Below are positions 6,287 to 13,728 of a DNA stretch of 16,656 nucleotides, piece by piece. The stretch spans positions 1 through 16,656 of the forward strand of contig UQSX01000064.1 in the NCBI GenBank assembly GCA_900543715.1, in the 5' to 3' direction. Every line of letters begins with the position of its first letter. Position 1 is the stretch's first letter. The notes under the pieces were generated by a model that was not told the DNA's origin, searched no databases, and saw only the letters and a program-made list of their open reading frames with translations. Position numbers and translations under genes: made by a program. Source of the stretch: an uncultured Blautia sp. (GTDB taxonomy: Bacteria > Bacillota > Clostridia > Lachnospirales > Lachnospiraceae).

Positions 6287-6790
6287 ATGGCAAAAGTTGG
6301 AATTGTTATGGGCAGTGACTCTGATATGCCTGTTATGAGCAAAGCGGCAGATATGCTGGAAAAATTCGGAATTGATTATGAGATGACCATCATCTCTGCC
6401 CACAGAGAGCCGGATGTATTTTTTGAGTATGCAAAATCAGCAGAAGAAAAGGGCTTTAAAGTAATCATTGCAGGAGCAGGCATGGCCGCACATCTTCCGG
6501 GAATGTGTGCAGCAATTTTCCCGATGCCGGTAATCGGTATCCCAATGCACACTACATCTTTAGGCGGAAGGGACTCTCTGTACTCCATCGTACAGATGCC
6601 AAGCGGTATCCCCGTTGCTACAGTAGCCATTAACGGCGGAGCAAACGCAGCAATTCTGGCAGCCAAGATTTTAGCCACTTCCGACCCAGAACTTCTGCAG
6701 AAATTAAAAGACTACAAAGAAGAACTGAAAGACCAGGTAGTAGCCAAAGACAAAAAATTACAGGAAGTAGGATACAAAAATTATAAGTAA
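6287..6790 (+). CDS. purE: N5-carboxyaminoimidazole ribonucleotide mutase
   Basis: PurE class I rearranges N5-CAIR to CAIR in de novo purine synthesis. The 167-residue protein shows GSDSD (9-13), the SAHR motif (37-40), GAGMAAHLPG (63-72) and QMPSGIPVATVAI (103-115), the pattern of the class I mutase that works after PurK rather than the direct AIR carboxylase. PurK is not in the window. The start is ATG 6287, with AAAGGAGA at 6273-6280. It is the first gene of the purE-purM-purN-purD cluster and is followed by a 175-base repeat-bearing gap. Confidence 0.95.
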   Translation: MAKVGIVMGSDSDMPVMSKAADMLEKFGIDYEMTIISAHREPDVFFEYAKSAEEKGFKVIIAGAGMAAHLPGMCAAIFPMPVIGIPMHTTSLGGRDSLYSIVQMPSGIPVATVAINGGANAAILAAKILATSDPELLQKLKDYKEELKDQVVAKDKKLQEVGYKNYK

Positions 6791-6827
6791 GCACTTAACG
6801 ATTGGCGAGCCGAAGGCGAAGACAGAG
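6791..6827 (+). repeat. 37-bp direct repeat, copy 1 (purE-purM gap)
   Basis: This 37-base unit is repeated exactly at 6906-6942. It begins GCACTTAACG and contains GCCGAAGGCG. GCACTTAA (6791-6798) can pair with TTTAGTGC (6828-6835) with one mismatch, so this copy may fold as a stem around the unit. It starts immediately after the purE stop codon. Confidence 0.9.
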
Positions 6828-6830
6828 TTT

Positions 6831-6905
6831 AGTGCGCACTTACTGCGCCGCAGTTAATGAAGGGGACCGAAGGGAGCCTGAATTTAGAAAGGCGGAGTTA
6901 CTTTT
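6831..6905 (+). repeat. Palindrome and diverged repeat unit between the two exact copies
   Basis: AGTGCGCACT (6831-6840) is a perfect palindrome. It is followed by a small hairpin, ACTGC (6842-6846) / GCAGT (6850-6854). From about 6850 the sequence GCAGTTAATG...GGACCGAAGG...CCTGAATTTAG looks like a diverged, shortened version of the 37-base unit plus its right flank. The block therefore seems to be a tandem of related units rather than two isolated copies. Confidence 0.5.
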
Positions 6906-6942
6906 GCACTTAACGATTGGCGAGCCGAAGGCGAAGACAGAG
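6906..6942 (+). repeat. 37-bp direct repeat, copy 2 (purE-purM gap)
   Basis: Identical over all 37 bases to 6791-6827, with start points 115 bases apart. It ends 23 bases before the purM start, just upstream of the purM ribosome binding site (GGAGG, 6954-6958). Confidence 0.9.
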
Positions 6943-6965
6943 CTTACTATTATGGAGGAAAGAAA

Positions 6966-7991
6966 ATGGATTATAAGAACGCAGGTGTGGATATTGAAGC
7001 CGGCTATGAATCAGTGGAGCTGATGAAGGAACACGTAAAGAAAACTATGCGGGAAGAAGTTCTGGGAGGTTTAGGCGGCTTTTCCGGCGCTTTCTCTCTG
7101 AAGAAGATCAAGGAGATGGAAGATCCGGTACTCCTTTCAGGAACAGACGGCTGCGGAACCAAGGTAAAACTGGCTTATCTGATGGACAAGCATGATACTA
7201 TTGGAATTGATGCCGTAGCTATGTGTGTAAATGATATTGCATGTGCAGGAGGAGAGCCATTATTCTTCCTGGACTATATTGCATGCGGTAAGAATTATCC
7301 GGAAAAGATCGCTCAGATCGTAAAAGGTGTAGCTGAAGGATGTCTCCAGTCCGGAGCTGCCCTGATTGGAGGAGAAACAGCAGAGCATCCGGGACTTATG
7401 CCAGAGGAAGAGTATGACCTGGCAGGCTTTGCCGTTGGCGTGGTAGAGCGGAAAGATCTTATTGACGGAAAAGATCTGAAAGCAGGAGACGTGCTTATCG
7501 GTATGGCTTCTTCCGGAGTACACAGCAATGGATTTTCTCTGGTCCGGAAGGTATTTGAGATGACTACAGAGTCTTTGAATACTTATTATGACCAGTTAGG
7601 CAAGACACTGGGAGAAACTCTTCTGGCGCCTACCAAGATTTATGTGAAAGCTTTGAAAGCTGTTAAGGAAGCTGGAGTGAGAGTAAAGGCCTGCAGCCAT
7701 ATTACCGGCGGTGGATTCTACGAAAACGTTCCAAGAATGTTAAAGGACGGAGTCTGCGCAGTTATCGAAAAAGACAGTTATCCAGTGCCTCCGATTTTTG
7801 GCCTGATGGCAGAAAAAGGAGATATTGAAGAACATATGATGTACAATACCTTTAACATGGGTATCGGTATGGTAGTGGCTGTGGATCCGGCAGATGCAGA
7901 GAAGACCATGGAGGCTATTAAGGCAGCAGGAGAAACTCCCTATGTGATCGGTAAGATCGAAGCAGGAGAAAAAGACGTAAAATTAGTATAG
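6966..7991 (+). CDS. purM: Phosphoribosylformylglycinamidine cyclo-ligase (AIR synthetase)
   Basis: PurM uses ATP to close FGAM into AIR. The 341-residue protein has the AIRS-family features [12 protein letters not shown] (59-70), [20 protein letters not shown] (85-104), GGETAEHPG (135-143), DLAGFAVG (151-158), [12 protein letters not shown] (181-192) and [11 protein letters not shown] near 245. Length is normal. GGAGG at 6954-6958 sets ATG 6966. The gene lies between the repeat island and a long hairpin before purN, but the spacing and the absence of a clear terminator suggest it belongs to one pur transcript. Confidence 0.95.
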   Translation: MDYKNAGVDIEAGYESVELMKEHVKKTMREEVLGGLGGFSGAFSLKKIKEMEDPVLLSGTDGCGTKVKLAYLMDKHDTIGIDAVAMCVNDIACAGGEPLFFLDYIACGKNYPEKIAQIVKGVAEGCLQSGAALIGGETAEHPGLMPEEEYDLAGFAVGVVERKDLIDGKDLKAGDVLIGMASSGVHSNGFSLVRKVFEMTTESLNTYYDQLGKTLGETLLAPTKIYVKALKAVKEAGVRVKACSHITGGGFYENVPRMLKDGVCAVIEKDSYPVPPIFGLMAEKGDIEEHMMYNTFNMGIGMVVAVDPADAEKTMEAIKAAGETPYVIGKIEAGEKDVKLV

Positions 7992-7996
7992 AAAGG

Positions 7997-8052
7997 ACAG
8001 GGTTGCAGCAGAAAAAGAAAACGGGTATTTCTGCAGCAGCCCTTTTCCTGTC
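7997..8052 (+). other. Long intercistronic hairpin between purM and purN
   Basis: Three stem blocks line up: GACAG (7997-8001) with CTGTC (8048-8052), GGTTGC (8002-8007) with GCAGCC (8037-8042, one G-U), and GCAGAAA (8009-8015) with TTTCTGC (8029-8035). The loop is 13 bases. That is about 18 base pairs with small bulges. A short TTTT (8043-8046) lies within the 3' arm. It could be an attenuator, a processing site or an mRNA-stability element; there is no proper T tract after the hairpin, so full termination is unlikely. Confidence 0.65.
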
Positions 8053-8069
8053 TGAAAGGAAGGCAGAAT

Positions 8070-8696
8070 ATGTTGAAAATGGCAGTTTTGGTCTCCGGAG
8101 GAGGCACAAATCTTCAGGCTATTATAGACGCTATCGACAGCGGAAAGATTACCAATGCAGAAATTTCTGTGGTGATCAGCAATAATGCAAATGCCTATGC
8201 CCTGGAGCGGGCAAAGAACCATGGCATTGAGGCCCTCTGTGTATCACCGAAAAATTTTGAAACAAGAGAAGAGTTTAACCAAAAACTTTTGGAAGCGATC
8301 CAGTCCTATGGAGTGGACCTGGTTGTCCTGGCAGGCTGTCTGGTGGTGATTCCGGAGATTATGGTAAAGGCTTATCCAAATAAGATCATCAATATCCATC
8401 CGGCTTTGATCCCATCTTTCTGCGGAACAGGCTATTATGGGCTGAAAGTCCATGAAGGAGTACTGAAACGTGGGGTGAAAGTAACAGGGGCCACGGTGCA
8501 TTTTGTAGATGAAGGCACAGATACAGGGCCTATCATTCTTCAGAAAGCGGTAGAGGTCCGTCAGGACGATACTCCTGAGATTCTTCAGAGAAGAGTAATG
8601 GAAGAAGCTGAATGGCAGATCATGCCTGAAGCAATTAATTTGATCGCAAATCATAAGGTACAGGTAATAGATGGACTGGTAAAGATCAGCGAATAA
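8070..8696 (+). CDS. purN: Phosphoribosylglycinamide formyltransferase (GAR transformylase)
   Basis: PurN formylates GAR using 10-formyl-tetrahydrofolate. The 208-residue protein has the substrate loop SGGGTNLQAI (9-18), the catalytic pair N108 and H110 in INIHPALIPSF, and D151 in HFVDEGTDTGPII, matching Asn106, His108 and Asp144 of the E. coli enzyme. The start is ATG 8070 after AAAGGAAGG (8056-8064); a second ATG at 8079 is possible but less well placed. purD follows 19 bases later. Confidence 0.95.
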   Translation: MLKMAVLVSGGGTNLQAIIDAIDSGKITNAEISVVISNNANAYALERAKNHGIEALCVSPKNFETREEFNQKLLEAIQSYGVDLVVLAGCLVVIPEIMVKAYPNKIINIHPALIPSFCGTGYYGLKVHEGVLKRGVKVTGATVHFVDEGTDTGPIILQKAVEVRQDDTPEILQRRVMEEAEWQIMPEAINLIANHKVQVIDGLVKISE

Positions 8697-8715
8697 GAGA
8701 AAGGGGAAGAAACCA

Positions 8716-9990
8716 ATGAAAGTATTGATTATCGGAAGCGGCGGAAGAGAACATGCCATTGCCTGGAAGGTGGCTCAGAATCCTCAGGTGGAGAAGATTT
8801 ACTGTGCTCCCGGAAACGGTGGAATCGGACAGGTGGCAGAGTGTGTACCCATCGGTGCTATGGAATTTGACAAACTGGCGGCCTTTGCCAAAGAAAGGGA
8901 GATTGACCTTACTATTGTGGGAATGGATGATCCTCTGGTAGGAGGCGTGGTGGACGTCTTTGAAAAAGAAGGACTCCGGGTATTCGGGCCAAGGAAAAAT
9001 GCAGCTATCCTGGAAGGCTCCAAAGCCTTTTCAAAAGATTTGATGAAAAAATATAACATTCCTACAGCAGCCTATGAAAACTTCGATAATCCGGAAGATG
9101 CTATTTCTTACCTGAAGGAAAAGGCAGAATTTCCTATTGTGCTGAAAGCCGACGGACTGGCTCTGGGAAAAGGAGTGCTGATCTGCAACACTCTGGAAGA
9201 GGCAGAAGAAGGAGTTAAGACCATTATGCTGGACAAGAAATTCGGTTCAGCAGGAAATACTCTGGTTATTGAAGAATTTATGACAGGAAGAGAAGTATCT
9301 GTTCTTTCCTTTGTAGACGGAAAGACCATCAAGACTATGACTTCTGCGCAGGACCACAAGAGAGCTAAGGACGGAGATCAGGGTCTGAACACCGGCGGTA
9401 TGGGAACTTTCTCTCCAAGCCCCTTCTATACCAAAGAAATTGATGAATTCTGCCAGAAGAATATTTATCAGCCTACAGTAGACGCCATGGCGGCAGAAGG
9501 AAGAGAGTTTAAGGGGATTATCTTCTTCGGTCTGATGCTGACAGAGAAAGGGCCAAAAGTCCTGGAATATAACGCCAGATTCGGCGATCCGGAGGCTCAG
9601 GTAGTCATCCCCAGAATGAAAAATGACATGGTAGAAGTCTGCCAGGCCTGCATCGACGGGACACTGGACCAAATTGAGCTGGAGTTTGAAGACAACGCAG
9701 CAGTATGTGTAGTTCTGGCTTCCGACGGATATCCGGTATCCTACGAAAAAGGATTCCCCATTGAAGGTTTGGAGAACTTTGAGGGCAAAGAGGGATACTA
9801 TGTATTCCATGCAGGTACGGCTTTAAAGGATGGAAAAATCGTTACAAACGGAGGCCGTGTCCTGGGAGTGACCGCCAAGGGCGCAGACTTAAAAGAGGCA
9901 AGGAAAAACGCCTATGCAGCTACAGAATGGATTCAGTTTGAAAATAAATATATGCGTCATGACATTGGAAAGGCCATTGATGAGGCATAA
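8716..9990 (+). CDS. purD: Phosphoribosylamine-glycine ligase (GAR synthetase)
   Basis: PurD joins phosphoribosylamine and glycine with ATP. The 424-residue protein has the N-terminal GSGGREHA (7-14), an ATP-grasp domain with VLKADGLALGKGV (142-154), QDHKRAKDGDQG (212-223) and NTGGMG (225-230), and the metal-binding EYNARFGDPEAQ segment near 288-299. A usual VGPEAPLV is here VGMDDPLVGG (68-77), a family-level variation rather than a defect. GAAAGGGGAAG precedes ATG 8716. It is the last gene of the pur cluster and is followed by a strong terminator. Confidence 0.95.
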   Translation: MKVLIIGSGGREHAIAWKVAQNPQVEKIYCAPGNGGIGQVAECVPIGAMEFDKLAAFAKEREIDLTIVGMDDPLVGGVVDVFEKEGLRVFGPRKNAAILEGSKAFSKDLMKKYNIPTAAYENFDNPEDAISYLKEKAEFPIVLKADGLALGKGVLICNTLEEAEEGVKTIMLDKKFGSAGNTLVIEEFMTGREVSVLSFVDGKTIKTMTSAQDHKRAKDGDQGLNTGGMGTFSPSPFYTKEIDEFCQKNIYQPTVDAMAAEGREFKGIIFFGLMLTEKGPKVLEYNARFGDPEAQVVIPRMKNDMVEVCQACIDGTLDQIELEFEDNAAVCVVLASDGYPVSYEKGFPIEGLENFEGKEGYYVFHAGTALKDGKIVTNGGRVLGVTAKGADLKEARKNAYAATEWIQFENKYMRHDIGKAIDEA

Positions 9991-10051
9991 TTACGCCAGT
10001 TTTTACTCTGAGTATCATAGCTGAATGATTAGAAAAATTTAGAAGTTTATA

Positions 10052-10101
10052 AAAAGTCAGACTTCAGGTAGATGGAAACTATCCTGAGTCTGACTTTTAT
10101 C
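10052..10101. terminator. Rho-independent terminator after purD
   Basis: AAAAGTCAGACT (10052-10063) is the exact reverse complement of AGTCTGACTTTT (10087-10098), extended by CAGG (10065-10068) / CCTG (10083-10086). The T run on the 3' side and the A run on the 5' side make it usable in both directions. It insulates the pur cluster from the gntR-clpC unit. Confidence 0.9.
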
Positions 10102-10139
10102 TTGCAACAATTATTCAGTTGTGCTATCCTATGTATAAC
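10102..10139 (+). promoter_or_regulatory. Candidate promoter and operator of the gntR-clpC unit
   Basis: TTGCAA (10102-10107) with a 17-base spacer to TATCCT (10125-10130) is a fair promoter. TATAAC at 10134-10139 is an alternative -10 without a good -35. An imperfect inverted repeat, TTGT...TA (from 10119) against TA..ACAA (to about 10141), overlaps the -10, which is where a YtrA-type GntR repressor would bind. The operator is inference. Confidence 0.45.
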
Positions 10140-10164
10140 AAAACAAAAGAAAGCAGGGAGCATT

Positions 10165-10533
10165 GTGATTATTGAAATTGATTTTAGCAGTGACGAAGCG
10201 ATTTACATACAGCTTTGCAATCAGATCATTATGGGAATCGCCACGGACCAGCTGAAGGTTGGTGAAACTCTTCCCTCTGTGCGTCAGCTTGCGGATACCA
10301 TTGGCATTAATATGCATACGGTAAATAAGGCTTATTCTGTATTAAAGCAGGAAGGCTTTCTGACCATAGACCGGAGGAAAGGAGCGGTAATTGCCATTGA
10401 CGCTGATAAGATAAGGGCCCTGGAGGAGATGAAACGTCAGCTTGCAGTAGTTCTTGCCAGAGGGTGCTGCAGGAATGTTTCAAGGGAAGAAGTCCATGCT
10501 TTGATTGACGAGATTTTTGACGAATATAAGTAG
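10165..10533 (+). CDS. GntR-family (YtrA-type) transcriptional regulator
   Basis: The 122-residue product is a winged-helix regulator of the short YtrA subfamily: IDFSSDEAIYIQLCNQI (5-21), then the GntR core LPSVRQLADTIGINMHTVNK (36-55) and AYSVLKQEGFL (56-66), followed by a short helical dimerisation tail instead of a ligand domain. An adjacent Cys pair (C101-C102, in ARGCCRN) stands in that tail and could sense redox or metal; this is speculation. I place the start at GTG 10165, preceded by AGGGAG (10155-10160); the frame extends upstream to 10072, but that would run through the terminator. YtrA regulators usually control an adjacent ABC transporter, yet here the next gene, 14 bases on, is clpC, so this is probably its regulator. 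Confidence 0.8.
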   Translation: MIIEIDFSSDEAIYIQLCNQIIMGIATDQLKVGETLPSVRQLADTIGINMHTVNKAYSVLKQEGFLTIDRRKGAVIAIDADKIRALEEMKRQLAVVLARGCCRNVSREEVHALIDEIFDEYK

Positions 10534-10547
10534 AACAGGAGACATTA

Positions 10548-13004
10548 ATGAGAGAGCAGTATTCAGTTTGGGCCAAAAAGGCCCTGAAACAGGCGGAAAA
10601 AATTGCAAAACAATACAGCCATAATTATATCGGGACAGAGCATCTTCTGGCCGGCCTTCTGGCAGTAGAGGAAGGAACGGCTGGCCTGATGCTTACAGAG
10701 GCAGGCGTGACCGGGGAAAAGCTGTTCCAGCTGATCGATGAACTGGTAGCGCCTTCCCAGACAACGATGCTTGAAGAGCCCCAGGGATATACTCCCAGAA
10801 CAAAGCAGGTCCTGGAAAGAGCCCGGGCAGAGGCTGAGAGACTGGGGGATAAAGAAACGGGAACAGAGCATATTTTGATTGCTATGCTGAAAGAATACGA
10901 CTGTGTGGGAACCAGACTGCTTCATACTATGGGCGTGAATATCCAGCAGTTATATACGGGAATCATGAAAGCCATGGGGAAAGAGGGGGCTATATCCAGA
11001 GAGGATTTCCAGAATAGCGGCCAGAGGAGCCAGGGAAAAAGCGCCACTCCCATGCTGGACCAGTTCAGCCGGGATCTTACAGAGGCGGCTGCTCAGGGAA
11101 AACTGGACCCAGTGGTTGGAAGAGAGAAAGAAATTAACCGTATTATCCAGATATTGAGCAGAAGAACAAAGAACAATCCCTGTCTTATTGGTGAACCGGG
11201 AGTAGGAAAGACAGCGATTACCGAAGGACTGGCTCAGAGGATTGTCTACGGGCTGGTGCCGGAGAATATGGCGGATAAGAGGATCGTGGTCCTGGACCTG
11301 TCGGCTATGGTAGCAGGATCCAAGTACCGCGGAGAATTTGAGGAACGTATTAAAAGAGTTGTCCAGGAAGTGATGAGTGACAGGAATATACTTCTGTTTT
11401 TGGATGAACTCCATACCCTCATTGGTGCAGGCGGCGCAGAAGGAGCTCTGGACGCCTCTAATATCCTGAAACCTTCTCTTTCCAGAGGAGAGATTCAGCT
11501 GATTGGCGCCACTACTATTGAAGAATACAGAAAATATATTGAAAAGGATCCTGCTCTGGAGAGAAGATTCCAGCCGGTTATGGTAGAAGAACCTTCCAGG
11601 GAAGAAGCAGAAGAAATTCTGAAAGGACTGGTGCCATACTATGAGGAACATCATGGGGTCAAGATTGAGGAGAGTGCTGTAAAAGCGGCTGTAGCAATGG
11701 GAATCCGGTATATCAACGACAGATTCCTTCCGGATAAAGCCCTGGACCTTTTAGACGAAGCCTGCTCCAAAGTCCAGCTTGCCGGGTATAAAACTCCCGA
11801 AGGTCTTGCTGCAGAGGAAATGCGCCTTCATACTCTTTATGAAGAGAAGGAAGCGGCTGTTATGGCCCAGGACTTTCAGAGAGCAAGTGAACTTCAGGAA
11901 GAGCAGAAAAAGGCAGAAGCGGCTATTGAAAAAGCAAGAAAGCGTTTTGAAAAACAGTGCAGGAATAAAAAACTGACGGTTACAGAAGAGCATATTGCCC
12001 AGGTTACGGCAGAATGGACAAAAATACCTGTGAAGAAGCTGACAGAGGGAGAATCGAAACGGCTGGCAAAGCTGGAGAGCCTTCTTCACAAAAGGGTAGT
12101 AGGACAGGATGAGGCAGTTAATGCTGTGTCAAAGGCCATCAAGAGAGGACGGGTAGGGTTAAAAGACCCCAAACGCCCCATTGGTTCTTTCCTTCTTCTG
12201 GGGCCTACCGGTGTAGGTAAAACGGAGCTTTCCAAGGCTCTGGCAGAGGCTGTTTTCGGAAGTGAAGATGCCATGATCCGGGTGGATATGTCTGAATATA
12301 TGGAGAAGCACAGTGTTTCGAAGCTGATCGGTTCTCCTCCGGGATATGTAGGATATGAAGAAGGAGGTCAGCTCAGCGAAAAGGTAAGGAGAAATCCCTA
12401 CAGTGTCCTTCTTTTCGATGAGATTGAAAAGGCCCATCCCGATGTATTTAACATACTTCTTCAGGTCCTGGACGACGGACATATTACCGATGCTCAGGGA
12501 CGGAAAATCGACTTTAAAGAAACCATCATCATCATGACCTCTAACGCAGGAGCCCAGTCTATTGTAGAGCCGAAGCGGCTGGGATTCGGCAGTACAGAGG
12601 ACAAAGATGCAGACTACAGAAAAATGAAAGACAGTGTAATGGAAGAAGTGCGCCGTCTCTTTAAACCGGAATTTTTAAATCGTATTGACGATATTATTGT
12701 TTTCCATATGCTGTCCAAGGAAGAGATTAAGAAAATCGTGGGACTTCTTCTGAAAGATTTTATCAAGCGCTGCAAAAATCAGATGAATATAGATGTAAAA
12801 GTTTCAGACGGGGTGAAGGAACTGATCGCTAAAGAAGGCTTTGAACCTAAGTATGGAGCCAGACCTTTAAAGAGAGCAATCCAGAACAAGATTGAAGATG
12901 CCATGGCAGAGGAAATTCTGGAAGGCAGGATACATGCCGGAGATAAGGTGTCTGTGGGCCTTAACAAAGAAAAAATCAGATTTACTGTACAGAGAGAAAA
13001 ATAA
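10548..13004 (+). CDS. clpC: ATP-dependent Clp protease ATPase subunit ClpC
   Basis: ClpC unfolds proteins and feeds them to ClpP. The 818-residue protein has a duplicated Clp-N domain (about 1-145), AAA-1 with Walker A GEPGVGKT (215-222) and Walker B LLFLDELHT (282-290), a short middle domain (about 412-475) with the UVR-like AQDFQRASELQEEQKKAE, and AAA-2 with GPTGVGKT (552-559) and LLFDEIEKAH (621-630). LGF at 678-680 is the tripeptide that docks onto ClpP, so it should be a protease partner rather than a ClpB disaggregase; the short middle domain agrees. AGGAGA (10537-10542) precedes ATG 10548. No ctsR, mcsA or mcsB is next to it; instead a GntR regulator lies directly upstream. Confidence 0.95.
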   Translation: MREQYSVWAKKALKQAEKIAKQYSHNYIGTEHLLAGLLAVEEGTAGLMLTEAGVTGEKLFQLIDELVAPSQTTMLEEPQGYTPRTKQVLERARAEAERLGDKETGTEHILIAMLKEYDCVGTRLLHTMGVNIQQLYTGIMKAMGKEGAISREDFQNSGQRSQGKSATPMLDQFSRDLTEAAAQGKLDPVVGREKEINRIIQILSRRTKNNPCLIGEPGVGKTAITEGLAQRIVYGLVPENMADKRIVVLDLSAMVAGSKYRGEFEERIKRVVQEVMSDRNILLFLDELHTLIGAGGAEGALDASNILKPSLSRGEIQLIGATTIEEYRKYIEKDPALERRFQPVMVEEPSREEAEEILKGLVPYYEEHHGVKIEESAVKAAVAMGIRYINDRFLPDKALDLLDEACSKVQLAGYKTPEGLAAEEMRLHTLYEEKEAAVMAQDFQRASELQEEQKKAEAAIEKARKRFEKQCRNKKLTVTEEHIAQVTAEWTKIPVKKLTEGESKRLAKLESLLHKRVVGQDEAVNAVSKAIKRGRVGLKDPKRPIGSFLLLGPTGVGKTELSKALAEAVFGSEDAMIRVDMSEYMEKHSVSKLIGSPPGYVGYEEGGQLSEKVRRNPYSVLLFDEIEKAHPDVFNILLQVLDDGHITDAQGRKIDFKETIIIMTSNAGAQSIVEPKRLGFGSTEDKDADYRKMKDSVMEEVRRLFKPEFLNRIDDIIVFHMLSKEEIKKIVGLLLKDFIKRCKNQMNIDVKVSDGVKELIAKEGFEPKYGARPLKRAIQNKIEDAMAEEILEGRIHAGDKVSVGLNKEKIRFTVQREK

Positions 13005-13012
13005 AGATTTGC

Positions 13013-13041
13013 TGGCAAAAAATCAGATTTTATGGTAAGAT
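13013..13041 (+). promoter_or_regulatory. Candidate promoter with extended -10 downstream of clpC
   Basis: TG (13033-13034), one base, then TAAGAT (13036-13041) forms an extended -10. The matching -35 is poor (TGGCAA, 13013-13018, 17-base spacer). AAAATC (13019-13024) / GATTTT (13026-13031) is an inverted repeat inside the spacer. Confidence 0.45.
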
Positions 13042-13061
13042 TTTTGTAAGTAAAAGAAAAT

Positions 13062-13076
13062 TCCGCAGACTGCGGA
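13062..13076. promoter_or_regulatory. Perfect inverted repeat in the leader of the 137-residue protein gene
   Basis: TCCGCAG and CTGCGGA flank a single central A. As RNA it can fold with six pairs and a three-base loop; as DNA it is a near-ideal operator half-site pair. It lies about 20 bases after the candidate promoter and about 35 bases before the ATG. Confidence 0.5.
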
Positions 13077-13111
13077 GACAGAAACCAAAGACATTAGGGG
13101 AGGACATGGAA

Positions 13112-13525
13112 ATGTCAGTAGTAAAAGAATTAATTCGTACAGAAGACAACGGAAAGATCAGTTTTGGCAATTATGAATTAACCGTAAAATCTAAGCTGTC
13201 TGATTTTGAATTTGACGGCGACATGTACAAAGTTAAAACATATAATGAGATCACAAAGCTGGAGCGGAACGGAATGTTTGTTTACGAATCTGTTCCAGGA
13301 ACTACAGTGCTGGATCTGGATGCTGAAGAAAACGGCATGAGTTTTGTAGTAGAAGGACCAAAGGACGCTCAGATTACAGTGGAACTGGAAGAAGATACTT
13401 CCTATAAAGTAATTATCGATGGAGTAGAAGCCGGCGAGATGAAGACAAATCTGGGAGGAAAATTATCTTTCAGTGTGGAACTGGAACAGGCAGAGCAGGT
13501 ATCTGTGAATATTCAGAAACTGTAA
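13112..13525 (+). CDS. Conserved small acidic protein of unknown function
   Basis: The product, 137 residues from ATG 13112, is acidic and looks rich in beta strands: MSVVKELIRTEDNGKISFGN, YKVKTYNEITKLERNGMFVY, ESVPGTTVLDLD, then alternating Val/Glu strands and a TNLGGKLSFSVELEQ end. It has no membrane segment, signal peptide or catalytic motif that I can see. I recall similar Lachnospiraceae proteins, sometimes automatically labelled endosialidase, but nothing here supports a sialidase, so I assign no function. Two ATGs are possible; 13106 is only two bases after GGGGAGG (13097-13103), while 13112 is eight bases away and is preferred. A candidate promoter upstream and a hairpin downstream suggest a monocistronic gene between clpC and radA. 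Confidence 0.75.
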   Translation: MSVVKELIRTEDNGKISFGNYELTVKSKLSDFEFDGDMYKVKTYNEITKLERNGMFVYESVPGTTVLDLDAEENGMSFVVEGPKDAQITVELEEDTSYKVIIDGVEAGEMKTNLGGKLSFSVELEQAEQVSVNIQKL

Positions 13526-13588
13526 GACAGGTTTGAACGATTGGTATTAATCAGTCGGAACGTGAACATGTCAGTACATTAAGTATAA

Positions 13589-13643
13589 AAGAGGATGTGG
13601 CACAGAATTTACTTTTGGGTAAATCGTGCGGCATCCTCTTATT
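13589..13643 (+). terminator. Terminator-like hairpin before radA
   Basis: AAGAGGATG (13589-13597) pairs exactly with CATCCTCTT (13632-13640). GCAC (13600-13603) pairs with GTGC (13626-13629), and an inner A/T stem (ATTTAC with GTAAAT) closes the loop. The T tract after it is short (TTATT), so efficiency is uncertain. It follows the 137-residue protein gene and precedes radA. Confidence 0.65.
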
Positions 13644-13666
13644 CGTATGATAAGCCTGATAGGCGG

Positions 13667-13687
13667 CTGTGATAACTGTATTCACAG
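13667..13687 (+). other. Small hairpin in the radA leader
   Basis: CTGTGA (13667-13672) pairs with TCACAG (13682-13687) around a nine-base loop, followed by a GC-rich segment (TTTGCCGGGC). No clear promoter for radA was found between the terminator-like hairpin and the start, so radA may depend on read-through or on a promoter I cannot recognise. Confidence 0.35.
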
Positions 13688-13712
13688 GCATTTGCCGGGC
13701 AAGTACAGAGAT

Positions 13713-13720
13713 GGAAAGGA
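13713..13720 (+). promoter_or_regulatory. Ribosome binding site fixing the radA start
   Basis: GGAAAGGA ends eight bases before ATG 13729. The competing ATG at 13711 overlaps this site and has only GTACAGAG before it. Confidence 0.7.
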
Positions 13721-13728
13721 TTTTGTAT

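Noticed and set aside
6791..6942. Possible CRISPR array from the 37-base repeats
   Set aside because: Only two exact copies, a 78-base interval that itself contains a related unit, no cas genes nearby, and a position inside a biosynthetic cluster.
6802..7023. 73-residue plus-strand open frame over the purE-purM gap
   Set aside because: It is made of the repeat sequence and runs into purM in another frame; it lacks a ribosome binding site and the repeat does not read as a conserved protein.
9247..9810. 187-residue minus-strand open frame inside purD
   Set aside because: It is fully antisense to purD, whose motifs are intact, and shows no family resemblance.
10950..11654. 234-residue minus-strand open frame inside clpC
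   Set aside because: Antisense shadow of a strongly conserved gene; rich in Ser, Phe and Cys with no motif.
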